Translations under genes and position numbers: made by a program
NCBI GenBank assembly: GCA_944383885.1
Contig: CALWRF010000038.1
Span: 62,001 to 126,000, forward strand
Source of the DNA: an uncultured Clostridia bacterium
Lineage (GTDB): Bacteria > Bacillota > Clostridia > Lachnospirales > Anaerotignaceae
DNA length: 64,000 bases
Direction: 5' to 3'
Notes under the pieces: generated by a model
What the model saw: only the letters and a program-made list of their open reading frames with translations
Told to the model about the DNA's origin: nothing
Database searches by the model: none
Part shown: in pieces, positions 1 to 8,529 of the stretch
Numbering within the stretch: position 1 is the first letter of the stretch
Layout of the letters: each line of letters begins with the position of its first letter

Positions 1-404
1 TCACCTATATGTTTTTCTATATATTTAACTTTTGAGTTTTTGCCTAAAACAAATCTGTGTATGCCGTTATGCTCACTCATCTGGCTTCCGCAGTTATGGA
101 TTCCGCAGCCTGCAACAATAACTATATCGGCGTCATCGCCTACATAAAAGTCATTATATACCAAGTCGTGGACATCTGTCTGTGTTACAATAGCCGGTAT
201 ATGAACACTTTCGTTTTTTGTACCCGGCTTAATTATAATATCTATGCCAGGCTTATCTGTTTTACCTACTATTTCAATATTAGCAGAAGAATGCCTGCTT
301 GCGCTTTGACCGTTAAGCCTTATATTATATGCTCCCTGCGGAACTTCATGAAGACCGGCAACTTCCTCAAGAAGCGACTCAAGTACTTTATCGTCCATAT
401 CCAT
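1..404 (-). CDS. SufB/SmsB-like Fe-S cluster scaffold protein, partial
   Basis: The first 134 codons of a SufB/SufD-family protein; the 3' end lies outside the window. The start ATG (402-404) is one base after the stop of the SufC-like gene, with a strong G-rich ribosome site (about 411-421) inside the end of that gene, so the two are translationally coupled. The peptide has the beta-helix pattern of the family and a GCGIHNCGSQ segment. In this family SufB-type proteins assemble Fe-S clusters with the SufC ATPase. The short N-terminus and the C-then-B order without sufS/sufU alongside resemble the SUF-like minimal system (SmsCB) of anaerobes. A second start (MDDK) two codons in is possible. 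Confidence 0.85.
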   Translation of the reverse strand, partial: MDMDDKVLESLLEEVAGLHEVPQGAYNIRLNGQSASRHSSANIEIVGKTDKPGIDIIIKPGTKNESVHIPAIVTQTDVHDLVYNDFYVGDDADIVIVAGCGIHNCGSQMSEHNGIHRFVLGKNSKVKYIEKHIG

Positions 405-405
405 G

Positions 406-1134
406 TTATTTTACCCCCCTTAAAACTGAGCAGCCTGCTGACGCATTTTCTGTATCATCAAGCAGTGTAGGGAAAATCTCGTCCCTGCTGCCTCTGTTTA
501 TAAGCTCGCCGTTAGCAATTACCATTATCTCATCGGCTATGTTAAGTATACGTTCCTGATGGGAAATTATAATTATTGAGCCCTGAATTTCATCATGCAT
601 TTTTTCAAATACATTAATAAGATTTTTGAAAGACCAAAGGTCAATACCTGCTTCCGGTTCGTCAAATATTGAAAGCTTTGTTTTTCTTGCCATAACTGTA
701 GCTATCTCTATTCTTTTAAGCTCTCCGCCTGAAAGGCTCGCGTTGACTTCCCTGTTTATGTAGTCTTTCGCACAAAGACCAACTTCCGAAAGGTAATCGC
801 ATGCCGCCGCTGTTGTAAGGTTTTTGCCTGAGGCAAGGTTTATTAAATCCCTTACTGTAACGCCTTTAAACCTTACCGGCTGCTGGAAAGCAAAGCTTAT
901 GCCCATACGAGCCCTTTCCGTAATGTTTTTATCTGTAATATCAACGCCATCTAATATAATGCTGCCTGATGTAGGCTTAACAATACCGGCTATAATTTTG
1001 GCTAATGTTGATTTTCCGCCGCCGTTAGGACCGGTAATTACAATAAACTTTTTGTCATCTATTGTAAGACTGAGGTCTTTTATAATTCCCTTGCCGTCGT
1101 CAACGGTGTAGGAAATATTTTTAAGTTCAAGCAT
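406..1134 (-). CDS. sufC: SufC/SmsC-like ABC ATPase
   Basis: A 242-residue soluble ABC ATPase that powers Fe-S cluster assembly on a SufB/SufD-type scaffold. Visible are Walker A (GPNGGGKST, about residues 36-44), the Q-loop, the signature LSGGELKR (about 134-141), Walker B ending FDEPEAGID, and the switch His in IIISHQER. EAGID after Walker B is typical of SufC rather than of importer ATPases. Length matches the family (about 250). It is directly upstream of and coupled to the SufB-like gene. A consensus promoter lies about 130 bases upstream. Which variant (SUF or SMS) rests on context and is inference. Confidence 0.9.
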   Translation of the reverse strand: MLELKNISYTVDDGKGIIKDLSLTIDDKKFIVITGPNGGGKSTLAKIIAGIVKPTSGSIILDGVDITDKNITERARMGISFAFQQPVRFKGVTVRDLINLASGKNLTTAAACDYLSEVGLCAKDYINREVNASLSGGELKRIEIATVMARKTKLSIFDEPEAGIDLWSFKNLINVFEKMHDEIQGSIIIISHQERILNIADEIMVIANGELINRGSRDEIFPTLLDDTENASAGCSVLRGVK

Positions 1135-1271
1135 TTTTGTATCCTCCCTGTGTATTTAAAACAGAAAATATTTAAGCATCATAAAGACCGCACCAAATAT
1201 ATTTTTCCGTTTTAGAACTAAAATATGCGATTAAAATTTTACTTTAAAACCCATTATTTCTTGTTTATAGA

Positions 1272-1300
1272 ATTATATCAATTAAATATACCATAGTCAA
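1272..1300 (-). promoter_or_regulatory. Sigma-A promoter of the sufC operon
   Basis: Reading leftward: -35 TTGACT (1300-1295), a 17-base spacer, -10 TATAAT (1277-1272). This puts the transcript start near 1265 and a leader of about 130 bases before sufC. No riboswitch fold was recognised in the leader. Confidence 0.7.
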
Positions 1301-1596
1301 TATTTTCCCGGAAATAAACGAAAATAATTATTAATTAATATTGATTTTACATTTCTGCCGCTTTTATCTGTTCTCTTTTTCAGCAGCTTTAACCAATATA
1401 GCCTATCTGTATATTTTATGATATAATCATTGGCGGTTAATTTTTCTTATCAGCCCTCGGATTTTAAGTTGAGCGCAAAATTAATTCAGAATAAAAATTT
1501 TTAAAAATTCAGCAGATTTTTGAATGGATTTAACACTTTCATTCGTATTATATATGAAAGCATTTAAAACTGTCAGTTAAATCGGAGGGAAGAAAT
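1301..1596. other. Intergenic region between divergent operons
   Basis: AT-rich and without a gene. It must carry the promoter of the rightward sigma-factor cassette. A stretch near 1535-1560 could be an ECF-type promoter, but I could not match both elements at proper spacing. A ribosome site (GGAGGG) sits just before 1597. Confidence 0.4.
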
Positions 1597-1848
1597 ATGA
1601 AAAAACTTATAACAGGAATTTTTATAACAGCGGCAATACTTACAGTATCAGCAACAAGCGTATTGGCACACGGGCACGGAGGTCATTTTAATTCAGGAAG
1701 AGGTCAATACTGCGCAAATAACTGCGCATACGGATATAATTATGTAGATTCTGACGGGGACGGAGTATGTGACAACTATTATTTAAGAAATATCTGTCAG
1801 AACAATACATACAGCACCTCATGCCATGGAGGCGGATACTGCCGCTGA
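1597..1848 (+). CDS. Small secreted His/Gly/Cys-rich protein with a DxDGDG loop
   Basis: An 83-residue protein of unknown function. Residues 1-24 form a typical signal peptide ending in VLA. The mature part starts with a His/Gly run (HGHGGH) and contains a calcium-loop-like segment DSDGDGVCDNY and six cysteines. A good ribosome site lies upstream and the sigma-factor gene follows after 15 bases, so it is the first gene of a three-gene operon. His-rich and DxDGDG segments suggest metal binding outside the membrane. Whether it senses a metal, feeds the anti-sigma factor or is simply a regulon target is not known. Confidence 0.75.
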   Translation: MKKLITGIFITAAILTVSATSVLAHGHGGHFNSGRGQYCANNCAYGYNYVDSDGDGVCDNYYLRNICQNNTYSTSCHGGGYCR

Positions 1849-1863
1849 AAACGGGGAATAATT

Positions 1864-2349
1864 ATGCGGAGCGAACAGGAAGTAAACACGGCTATTGAGC
1901 GGTATTCAGATACCGTAAAGCGGCTGTGCATGATTAATCTTAAAAATTACGCCGATACAGAGGACATATTTCAGACAGTTTTTTTGAAATATGCCCTTAG
2001 CTCCGTCTGCTTTGAAAATCATGAACATGAAAAAGCATGGTTTATAAGAGTTACAATTAACGCTTGCAGGGATTTGATTAAAAGTTTTTTTCGCAGCAGA
2101 ACAGTATCAATAGACGAAATTATAAATATGCCTGATAATATTACGCCTGACAACAGAGAAATACTGGAAGCTGTGCTTTCTTTGCCGGCTAAGTATAAAG
2201 ATGTAGTTTATTTACATTATTACGAAGGTTATACGGCAGTTCAGATTGGCAAAATACTGAAAAAAAACGCAAACACTGTTTATACTCTGCTTACACGCTC
2301 AAAACAGATGCTAAAAGAAAAGCTGGGTGATATTGATTATGACCAATAA
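1864..2349 (+). CDS. ECF-type RNA polymerase sigma factor
   Basis: A 161-residue sigma-70-family factor of ECF size that redirects RNA polymerase to stress or envelope promoters. Region 2 covers about residues 8-75 (DTEDIFQTVFLKY) and region 4 about 100-155, with the helix-turn-helix AVQIGKILKKNANTVYTLL. There is no region 3. It overlaps the following anti-sigma gene by 11 bases, the normal arrangement for a sigma factor and its cognate inhibitor. Likely autoregulated, though the promoter was not identified. Confidence 0.9.
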   Translation: MRSEQEVNTAIERYSDTVKRLCMINLKNYADTEDIFQTVFLKYALSSVCFENHEHEKAWFIRVTINACRDLIKSFFRSRTVSIDEIINMPDNITPDNREILEAVLSLPAKYKDVVYLHYYEGYTAVQIGKILKKNANTVYTLLTRSKQMLKEKLGDIDYDQ

Positions 2350-3091
2350 CATAAAAGAAACTTTTAATAAAATCCACGCAGAAGAAGAACTGAAGATTAA
2401 AACAAAAACATTTTTAATACGCAAAACTGATAATTACAAAAAACGCCGCTTTTATTTTAAATATCAAACAATAGCTATTGCGGCATGTTTATTAATGTTC
2501 ATTATGTCTGCCGGCGGTTTAAAGCTGTACTTTACACCAACATCAGTTATAAGCATAGACATTAACCCATCTCTTGAACTGGGCGTAAATATGTTTGACA
2601 AAATTATATCTGTTAAAGGCTACAATGACGACGGCAATGAACTGTCTGATTTAATCGATGTTAAATATACCAATTACAAATACGGTCTTGAACAGCTGAT
2701 AAACAGCCAGACCATTGACCAATACCTGTTAAACAACGGCTCCTTATCCATAACAGTTGCCGGAACAAACCAAAAACAGTGTAATGATATATTGTTAAAC
2801 GCTAAAAACTGCACATCTGGTCATCAAAACGCATACTGCCATATAGCAGACTACAGCCAAATTGAAAGCGCTCACCAATGCGGGCTTTCTGTAGGCAAAT
2901 ATATGGCTTATCTGGAGCTTAAAGCCATTGATTCCAGCATAACGCCTGAAGAGATAAGCGGTATGACAATGAGGGAAATACGCGAGCGTATAAATTCCCT
3001 GTCCTCTGACGGCGCATATTACCAAAATAACTACTGCAATCAGAGCGGACATAATCATGGAAACGGTCACGGTCGTGGTCACGGGCACTAA
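2339..3091 (+). CDS. RsgI-like membrane anti-sigma factor with His-rich tail
   Basis: About 250 residues. The start is taken as ATG 2339, eight bases after a GGTGA site inside the sigma gene; an in-frame GTG at 2327 is possible. A basic N-terminal cytoplasmic part precedes one membrane segment (about residues 42-62). Next comes the motif ISIDINPSLELGVN, the hallmark of the extracytoplasmic domain of RsgI-type anti-sigma factors. The tail is His/Gly-rich (HNHGNGHGRGHGH). It probably holds the upstream sigma factor at the membrane. The tail echoes the His-rich start of the secreted protein at 1597. Metal sensing is inference. Confidence 0.8.
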   Translation: MTNNIKETFNKIHAEEELKIKTKTFLIRKTDNYKKRRFYFKYQTIAIAACLLMFIMSAGGLKLYFTPTSVISIDINPSLELGVNMFDKIISVKGYNDDGNELSDLIDVKYTNYKYGLEQLINSQTIDQYLLNNGSLSITVAGTNQKQCNDILLNAKNCTSGHQNAYCHIADYSQIESAHQCGLSVGKYMAYLELKAIDSSITPEEISGMTMREIRERINSLSSDGAYYQNNYCNQSGHNHGNGHGRGHGH

Positions 3092-3253
3092 TTAACAGTT
3101 TAAAACGCTGAAAAGCAGGAATAAGCTGTTTTAGCTTTATCCGCGTTATTATACAGCACAGCAAAAACATCGCAATATTAAAAAAACAACAAAATCATTT
3201 TTAATATTTATCTCATACGATGTTATTATATTTACATAAAAATCCAATAATAC

Positions 3254-3294
3254 AAAAAGCGCCTGCCGCATTTTATGCCGTACAGGCGCTTTTT
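3254..3294. terminator. Bidirectional intrinsic terminator
   Basis: Perfect 12-base arms 3254-3265 and 3283-3294 give a GC-rich hairpin with A/T ends on both sides. It closes the sigma/anti-sigma operon and would also stop leftward transcripts. Confidence 0.85.
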
Positions 3295-3587
3295 ACATAA
3301 ATTATAAAAACAGGCTGTATTTACGGATTTTCTTAAATTTGTAAATATTTTTGCCGGACACGCAATAACCAAAATGGTTTAAAACACGCATAAGCAGCAA
3401 ATGTATTCCGCTATGCAATTACACACAATAAGGCTTTTCTGCCGCTTCAGTCTGATTAATTAATTCAACAATAATATTACAGCCGCAACAGACAGTATTT
3501 GTTTTTTATCCGAAAAACCGGAAATTTATAATTTTGCTTCCTAAATCAACAGCATTTATATTATCCGCCTCATAATAAAATAACCAA
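3295..3587. other. Gene-free AT-rich spacer
   Basis: No reading frame, RNA gene or clear hairpin was recognised between the terminator and the MATE gene. Confidence 0.5.
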
Positions 3588-4919
3588 TTAAATACCTGTT
3601 TTACTGTTCTCTCTTTTATGTTCAAAAAGAACAATCATAATAACAGCTGCGGCAGCTGTCATCACTTCACTTACAGAATGGCAAGCCCATACCGCTCCGC
3701 TGCCAAAAATCAATGGCAGAACAGCAGCCAATACCGGCGGAAATATTATACTGCGTGCTAAAGACACAGCCAGAGCTTTTTTTGTCTGTCCGTTTGCCTG
3801 CCAATATGAAATCATTAAAATATTAAATCCCGCAATAAAGAAACCGGAAAAGTACAGCAGACTCTTACTTTCTGCAAAATTGATTAATTCTATATCTCCC
3901 GGATTGAAAACAGTGAAAAATCCGCGTGAAAATAAAATAATCAATATATAGCATAAAACGCCTGTTGCTAAAAACGCTTTAATAGAAAAGTTAAGAAGAG
4001 ATTTGCTTTGCTTTTCTTCACCTGCGCCCATGAAATAACTGAATATCGGCTGAAGTCCCTGCGCCATGCCAAGAAACAGTGTTAGGATAATCAACATCAA
4101 ATAACCTATTACAAGATAGGCTGCAAGTCCGATTTCCCCAAAGCCATAATGCACAATTGCAAAGTTATACACAAATGTAATAATGCCAATTGTAAACTCC
4201 ATAATAAAAGACGGGAATCCAAGCACATAAATTGAGCAAATATTCCGCCATTTAATTTTGAATTTTATTAAGTACAAATCTCCGCGCTTTAATATAAAAT
4301 GCGGAAGCATAATCAAAACACTGAAAACAGGTCCAATGGCAGTAGCCAATGCCGCGCCGGCAATACCCATATTCAGCGGATACATAAACACATAGTCCAG
4401 TACAATATTTGATACGGAGCCAAACATAAGGGCAAACATGGCAAGTTTTGGACGGTTGTCATTGCGCACCAGACCGCTTAGCAAGAAACTGAAAAGCAGG
4501 AATGGGGAAAATGTAATTATGTACCGCATATAACTTATTGACTCGTCATGTATAGACGGAGTCGACCCTAAAAGCTCAGCAATCTGATGTATAAAAATAT
4601 TTCCCAATATGCTTATAAGCAGTCCCATAACAGCAGTACACAGCACAGAAAGACTGAAAATACCGCGTGCTTTTTCCGTTTTGCCTTGACCAATATATGA
4701 CGAAACCATAACGCCAGCGCCGGCAGATAACGCTATAGATAACGCTATTAGTATCTCTACAATGGGAACAGAAACAGCGGCGGCAGCCATGGCGTCGCGT
4801 CCAAGCCGATTACCAATGAATATGCCGTCAACAATCATATATACAGAATTAAACAGCAGACCAACCATTTGAGGCAGAGCATATTTAGCAAATAAAGTGT
4901 GTGATTTGCCTTTATACAC
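3588..4919 (-). CDS. MATE-family multidrug exporter
   Basis: A 443-residue integral membrane protein with about 12 hydrophobic segments and the MATE fold: N-terminal half starting KYALPQMVGLLFNSVYMIVDGIF, second half from about residue 230. MATE proteins export drugs or metabolites in exchange for Na+ or H+. The start is GTG at 4917-4919 because an AGGAGG site lies ten bases before it; the upstream TTG would sit before that site. It is monocistronic, after the terminator of the Nim-like gene. The substrate cannot be predicted. Confidence 0.9.
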   Translation of the reverse strand: MYKGKSHTLFAKYALPQMVGLLFNSVYMIVDGIFIGNRLGRDAMAAAAVSVPIVEILIALSIALSAGAGVMVSSYIGQGKTEKARGIFSLSVLCTAVMGLLISILGNIFIHQIAELLGSTPSIHDESISYMRYIITFSPFLLFSFLLSGLVRNDNRPKLAMFALMFGSVSNIVLDYVFMYPLNMGIAGAALATAIGPVFSVLIMLPHFILKRGDLYLIKFKIKWRNICSIYVLGFPSFIMEFTIGIITFVYNFAIVHYGFGEIGLAAYLVIGYLMLIILTLFLGMAQGLQPIFSYFMGAGEEKQSKSLLNFSIKAFLATGVLCYILIILFSRGFFTVFNPGDIELINFAESKSLLYFSGFFIAGFNILMISYWQANGQTKKALAVSLARSIIFPPVLAAVLPLIFGSGAVWACHSVSEVMTAAAAVIMIVLFEHKRENSKTGI

Positions 4920-4951
4920 AATAATCAATCCTCCTAATTTACATAGCAAAT

Positions 4952-4979
4952 AAAAAAGCCAGCGTTGTGTAACGCTGGC
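4952..4979 (-). terminator. Terminator of the Nim-like gene
   Basis: Arms 4958-4966 and 4971-4979 (GCCAGCGTT with its complement, loop of four), followed leftward by a run of six U. Confidence 0.85.
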
Positions 4980-5030
4980 CTACTACACAATAAAATTAAA
5001 CCCCGGCGGGCTGATTTTATTTACAGTGAT

Positions 5031-5534
5031 TCAATTATTTTTTTGCTTTTCATTTACAAGTTCTATTGCTTCTTTACCTGTTACATAATCTATTGTCATC
5101 TCAAGCATGCAAAGATTGTTCCATTGGCGGTTTATAACATTATTCATATTCGCGGCAGTGTCTTCCGGCGCGTATTTAACTGACAGTTTTTCTATAGCCG
5201 CCCTTTTTTTGCTGTCATCTTCAATTATATGTATCTGTCCAAAAGCAATTACGCTTCTGAAATAAGTTGTGTATTCTTCTGGAACAATTAAATCTTTATC
5301 AATTACACAAAACGACGCTTTTGCATTATTTTGAACAGCGTCTATCTTATGTCCGCTTTTAGCGCTGTGGAAATATATTTTCTCTCCATCATACACATAA
5401 CTTAATGGAACAGCATAAGGATAACCATTATCTCCAAATAAAGCGAGCACGCCTGAAGTTCTCTTATAGAGAATATCATCAATGTCTTGCTGCGGCAGTA
5501 TCTGGTTTTTTCTTCTCATTTCTCTAAATATCAT
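5031..5534 (-). CDS. Nim-like FMN-binding split-barrel flavoprotein
   Basis: A 167-residue member of the pyridoxamine-5'-phosphate oxidase-like family, closest in layout to NimA-type nitroimidazole reductases: MRRKNQ near the N-terminus, the GVLALFGDNGYPYAVPL strand pair, then HSAKSGHKIDA and ASFCV. These proteins bind flavin and reduce small substrates; Nim proteins can detoxify 5-nitroimidazoles, but the real substrate here is unknown. The ATG at 5534 has GGAGG seven bases upstream. Its leader carries a strong promoter, a palindrome at the start site and a terminator-like hairpin, so expression is probably conditional. Confidence 0.8.
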   Translation of the reverse strand: MIFREMRRKNQILPQQDIDDILYKRTSGVLALFGDNGYPYAVPLSYVYDGEKIYFHSAKSGHKIDAVQNNAKASFCVIDKDLIVPEEYTTYFRSVIAFGQIHIIEDDSKKRAAIEKLSVKYAPEDTAANMNNVINRQWNNLCMLEMTIDYVTGKEAIELVNEKQKNN

Positions 5535-5555
5535 TTTATACCTCCATAAAAAAAT

Positions 5556-5605
5556 AAACGCTTATTTTTACTCCTTCAACGGCCTAACGGAGCAAATAAG
5601 CGTTT
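5556..5605 (-). promoter_or_regulatory. Terminator-like hairpin in the leader of the Nim-like gene
   Basis: Twelve-base arms (5556-5567 and 5594-5605, AAACGCTTATTT and complement) with an inner CTCC/GGAG pairing, followed leftward by seven U directly before the ribosome site of the gene. It looks like a transcription attenuator. A 12-codon frame (5619-5584, MFLPRNAYLLR) just before and into the hairpin could be a leader peptide. Confidence 0.6.
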
Positions 5606-5612
5606 CTCGGCA

Positions 5613-5659
5613 GAAACATGTTTCAAAAGTAAAATACCATAAATTAATTGTTAAGTCAA
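5613..5659 (-). promoter_or_regulatory. Promoter and palindromic operator of the Nim-like gene
   Basis: -35 TTGACT (5659-5654), 17-base spacer, -10 TATTTT (5636-5631). The expected start site falls on a perfect 12-base palindrome GAAACATGTTTC (5613-5624), a likely repressor site. Confidence 0.65.
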
Positions 5660-5773
5660 TATTTTCAATGTTTTTGCAAATGGGTTTATAGCCGTATGCG
5701 TCAAAATTAAAATTCAGTTATTCAGAATTTTACTTACATGTAATAGAAGGAATACTTTAACAGCAGTACAAAT

Positions 5774-5813
5774 AAAAAGCTAAACAGCACAGCAAAATTC
5801 CGTGCCGTTTAGC
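5774..5813 (-). terminator. Terminator of methionine gamma-lyase gene
   Basis: Arms 5779-5790 and 5802-5813 with one mismatch, followed leftward by UUUUU. It lies about 60 bases after the stop codon. Confidence 0.7.
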
Positions 5814-5873
5814 AATATATGACCGCTTTTAAATCTTAAAAGTCAAAGACTGCTTATTTTTTGATTAAATATT

Positions 5874-7070
5874 TTAAACAAGTTTAAGCGCCTGCTCTAA
5901 ATCTTCTATTAAATCATCAACATCCTCAATACCTATTGAAAGCCTGACTTGTCCGTCAAATATGCTTGCTGCATGGCGTTCTTCCGGCGACATATCAAAA
6001 TGGCTCATTGTAGGCGAGTGCTGTATAAGAGAGTCAACATTTCCAAGGCTTGTGGCAAGGCTGAATATTTTCATATTGTTCATTACTTTTCTAACAGCAT
6101 CAATTCCGCCTTTAATATCAACGCTCATCATTCCTCCATAGCCGTTGTGCATCTGTTTTTTAGCTATCTCATGCGTCGGGTGGCTTTCAAGACCCGGATA
6201 GTAAACCCGGTCTACCTTTGGATGTTTTTCAAGATACTGCGCCACTTTCATGGCGTTAGAACAATGGCGTTCCATTCTTACGCCAAGTGTTTTCATTCCC
6301 TGCATTAAAAGCCACGCCGCAAAAGGGTCCAAAACAGCGCCAAAACACTGAAGGTACGGCATACGGCATCTGTCTATCCTTTCCTTGCTTCCGGCAACAA
6401 CCCCGGCTGTAACTGTTCCATGACCGCAGAGATATTTAGTTGCACTGTGCACAACAAGGTCTGCGCCTAAATCAAGCGGGTTCTGCAAATATGGAGAGGC
6501 AAATGTGCTGTCTACAATAAGTGTTATCCCTTCATGCTTATGAACAACTTCGCTTATAGCCGCTATATCGCTTATTTTAAGTGTTGGATTAGCCGGTGTT
6601 TCAACATAAACAAGGCTCGTGTTAGGCTTAATGGCGTCAGCAACAGATTGTACATTTGATGTATCAACTCTTGTATATGTAATTCCAAGGCGTGAGAGCA
6701 CTTTCGCAAAAAGAGTGTATGAGCAGCCGTATATTACATCTCCAAACACTACATGGTCACCTGCTTTTACTATGCTTAAAACAGCAGTTGAAATAGCTCC
6801 CAAACCGCTTGCAAGCGAAATAGCCGCTTCGGCATGCTCCAAATGGGCAATTTTCTTTTCCAATTCATCACAGTTAGGACTGCCGAAACGTGTATATACA
6901 AATCCCTCATCTACATGCTGATTAAGATAAACAGCGCTGTCGAAATCCTCTAAAACATAAGTTGATGTTTGATATATAGGGCTTACATGCGCCATTGCCT
7001 CCGGTTTATACGTTCCTGTTAAACGCGCATGAAGCTGATGTGCATGAAGCAAATCTGTATTAATACTCAT
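5874..7070 (-). CDS. Methionine gamma-lyase-like PLP enzyme
   Basis: A 398-residue fold-type I PLP enzyme of the Cys/Met metabolism family. The PLP lysine is in HSATKYL (K212). A cysteine in DVIYGCSYTLF falls at position 116, the site where methionine gamma-lyases carry their characteristic Cys, while cystathionine synthases and lyases usually do not. It probably splits methionine to methanethiol, 2-oxobutyrate and ammonia, with cystathionine or homocysteine lyase activity as the alternative. The start is ATG 7070, eight bases after AAGGGG; an earlier in-frame TTG lacks a site. Single gene with its own promoter and terminator. Confidence 0.85.
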   Translation of the reverse strand: MSINTDLLHAHQLHARLTGTYKPEAMAHVSPIYQTSTYVLEDFDSAVYLNQHVDEGFVYTRFGSPNCDELEKKIAHLEHAEAAISLASGLGAISTAVLSIVKAGDHVVFGDVIYGCSYTLFAKVLSRLGITYTRVDTSNVQSVADAIKPNTSLVYVETPANPTLKISDIAAISEVVHKHEGITLIVDSTFASPYLQNPLDLGADLVVHSATKYLCGHGTVTAGVVAGSKERIDRCRMPYLQCFGAVLDPFAAWLLMQGMKTLGVRMERHCSNAMKVAQYLEKHPKVDRVYYPGLESHPTHEIAKKQMHNGYGGMMSVDIKGGIDAVRKVMNNMKIFSLATSLGNVDSLIQHSPTMSHFDMSPEERHAASIFDGQVRLSIGIEDVDDLIEDLEQALKLV

Positions 7071-7112
7071 AACCAAAACCCCTTTTATATATTTATTCTA
7101 ATGCATAATTTA

Positions 7113-7141
7113 ATGTTACTATTGTTTATTTAATATGTCAA
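7113..7141 (-). promoter_or_regulatory. Promoter of methionine gamma-lyase gene
   Basis: -35 TTGACA (7141-7136), 17-base spacer, -10 TAACAT (7118-7113), about 40 bases before the start codon. No S-box or T-box fold was seen. Confidence 0.6.
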
Positions 7142-7650
7142 CTTATAATAAGTAAGTATAAAACAAATATTTTATACTACAAAATATAATACAGTTTTAT
7201 ATTTATATATTTTACAGCGTTTAAATATTTCTTAAAATCTAATTATAAACATTAAAAGCTATTAAAATTTTATTACATTATATATCGTTAAAAACAGATT
7301 ATAAAATTATTAATAATATCAATCAATTTTCAATAAAATATACACAAATTATATACACTTGATAGAACGGATCGTTTAATATTCCTTAACAGGATTTGAA
7401 AGGCTTATTTTCTTTTAATTAAGCAATACAGCCTTATTATATTAACTAAAACAAGAACATTAAAAATAAGCTGTAACCATTCGACAAAACTCAATGTTTT
7501 TCACTCCATTCTATATATTTTTCATACCAACTATTGAGCTGTGACCAGCATTTTCCAAAAACTGTAACCACAAGTTAATTCTTAATCTGTGTATAAACTT
7601 GTCTGTATAATTTTATCTAATAACATCAACTAACTTAATGTTAGCATTTC
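7142..7650. other. Gene-free AT-rich region at the left edge of the mobile element
   Basis: No gene recognised. It should hold the left end of the integrated element, but I found no convincing direct repeat shared with the right edge (about 17410-17600). Confidence 0.4.
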
Positions 7651-7854
7651 TTAGTTTTTCGACCTGACGTGCTTTTTGCCGCATTCATCACAAAATACAG
7701 TCGTACCCGCTAAGTCTGTTTCTAATATAATGTCAGCAAAAAGCTCTTCATCAACATATACTTTACGCCCGCAGTCAGGGCAGTAAGTAAATATATTATT
7801 CTCATACAGTTCAACATTATTTCCGTTATCGTCAGTAGTGTAAAACATCCTCAA
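7651..7854 (-). CDS. Small zinc-ribbon protein (paralogue 1)
   Basis: A 67-residue protein of unknown function with two CxxC knuckles (CPDCG and CDECG) forming a probable zinc ribbon. It shares its architecture with the protein at 8206-8460: a short acidic start, an ELYENNIFTYCPDCGRK-like segment, then the second CxxC. It is last in the early minus-strand phage gene series. Small zinc ribbons of this sort are common in phage early regions, and their partners are mostly unknown. Confidence 0.6.
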   Translation of the reverse strand: MRMFYTTDDNGNNVELYENNIFTYCPDCGRKVYVDEELFADIILETDLAGTTVFCDECGKKHVRSKN

Positions 7855-7911
7855 AACCTCCTATAATCAATATTGTTCTTACAATTTACTTTTGTTGCCT
7901 TTGGCATTGAT

Positions 7912-8154
7912 TTACTCCTTCGTTTTTTCTAATAAGCTCTTTAATCTTTGTGAAGCTTCGCTAACATAATCAGATAAAATATCTGCATAAAGAGCTATTT
8001 CATTTTTATTGTACTCATAATTTTCACCAGATAACGCTTGTAATTCATTTGTTGTAAAATGTGCTATCAGTAAATTTGCTTTATTAGCCAAAATACTGAT
8101 ACTTTCTATTTCGTCCCTGGCGTTCCAATTCATTTTATATTTGTTATCTTCCAT
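7912..8154 (-). CDS. Hypothetical small phage-region protein
   Basis: An 80-residue, mostly helical, charged protein that I do not recognise. It lies between two zinc-ribbon paralogues on the same strand and belongs to the early gene block. A GGTC-type upstream site is weak. No motif or membrane segment is visible. Confidence 0.5.
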   Translation of the reverse strand: MEDNKYKMNWNARDEIESISILANKANLLIAHFTTNELQALSGENYEYNKNEIALYADILSDYVSEASQRLKSLLEKTKE

Positions 8155-8205
8155 TTATTCGACCTCTTTTATCTAACTTTTAGTAAATGCGTTACATCTG
8201 TTTTT

Positions 8206-8460
8206 TTATTTGTGTTTACGCTTGTATTCATGGAGGTGTGTGTTTCCTTTCTCGTCAGTTTTTATCTTCTTTGAGCAATCCTCACAAATTAAAATAGTAG
8301 AGGCAAACTCAAAATTTTCCGTGGAGTAACCTAAAAATTCACTTAGTCCCATTTCTTCAAACGGATAAAGCTTTTTCCCACATTCCGGGCAATATGTATA
8401 AATATCATCTTCCCATAGTTCAACTTCTCTGCCTGTCACAGCGTCTTTAATAAAAAACAT
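8206..8460 (-). CDS. Small zinc-ribbon protein (paralogue 2)
   Basis: An 84-residue protein with two CxxC pairs (CPECGKK and CEDCSKK) and a basic tail (HLHEYKRKHK). Its first half (VELWEDDIYTYCPECGKK) matches the protein at 7651-7854 closely, so the pair arose by duplication. AAGGAG lies before the start. Function unknown; nucleic-acid binding is plausible given the zinc ribbon and basic tail, but this is inference. Confidence 0.6.
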   Translation of the reverse strand: MFFIKDAVTGREVELWEDDIYTYCPECGKKLYPFEEMGLSEFLGYSTENFEFASTILICEDCSKKIKTDEKGNTHLHEYKRKHK

Positions 8461-8529
8461 TTAAAAATCTCCTTTCGTATTGTAATTTTAAGTAATGTAT
8501 GCTATTATTAATTTGTTTGTTATCCCTGT

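Noticed and set aside
7071-7141. S-box (SAM) riboswitch before methionine gamma-lyase
   Set aside because: The leader is about 30 bases and holds no conserved fold.
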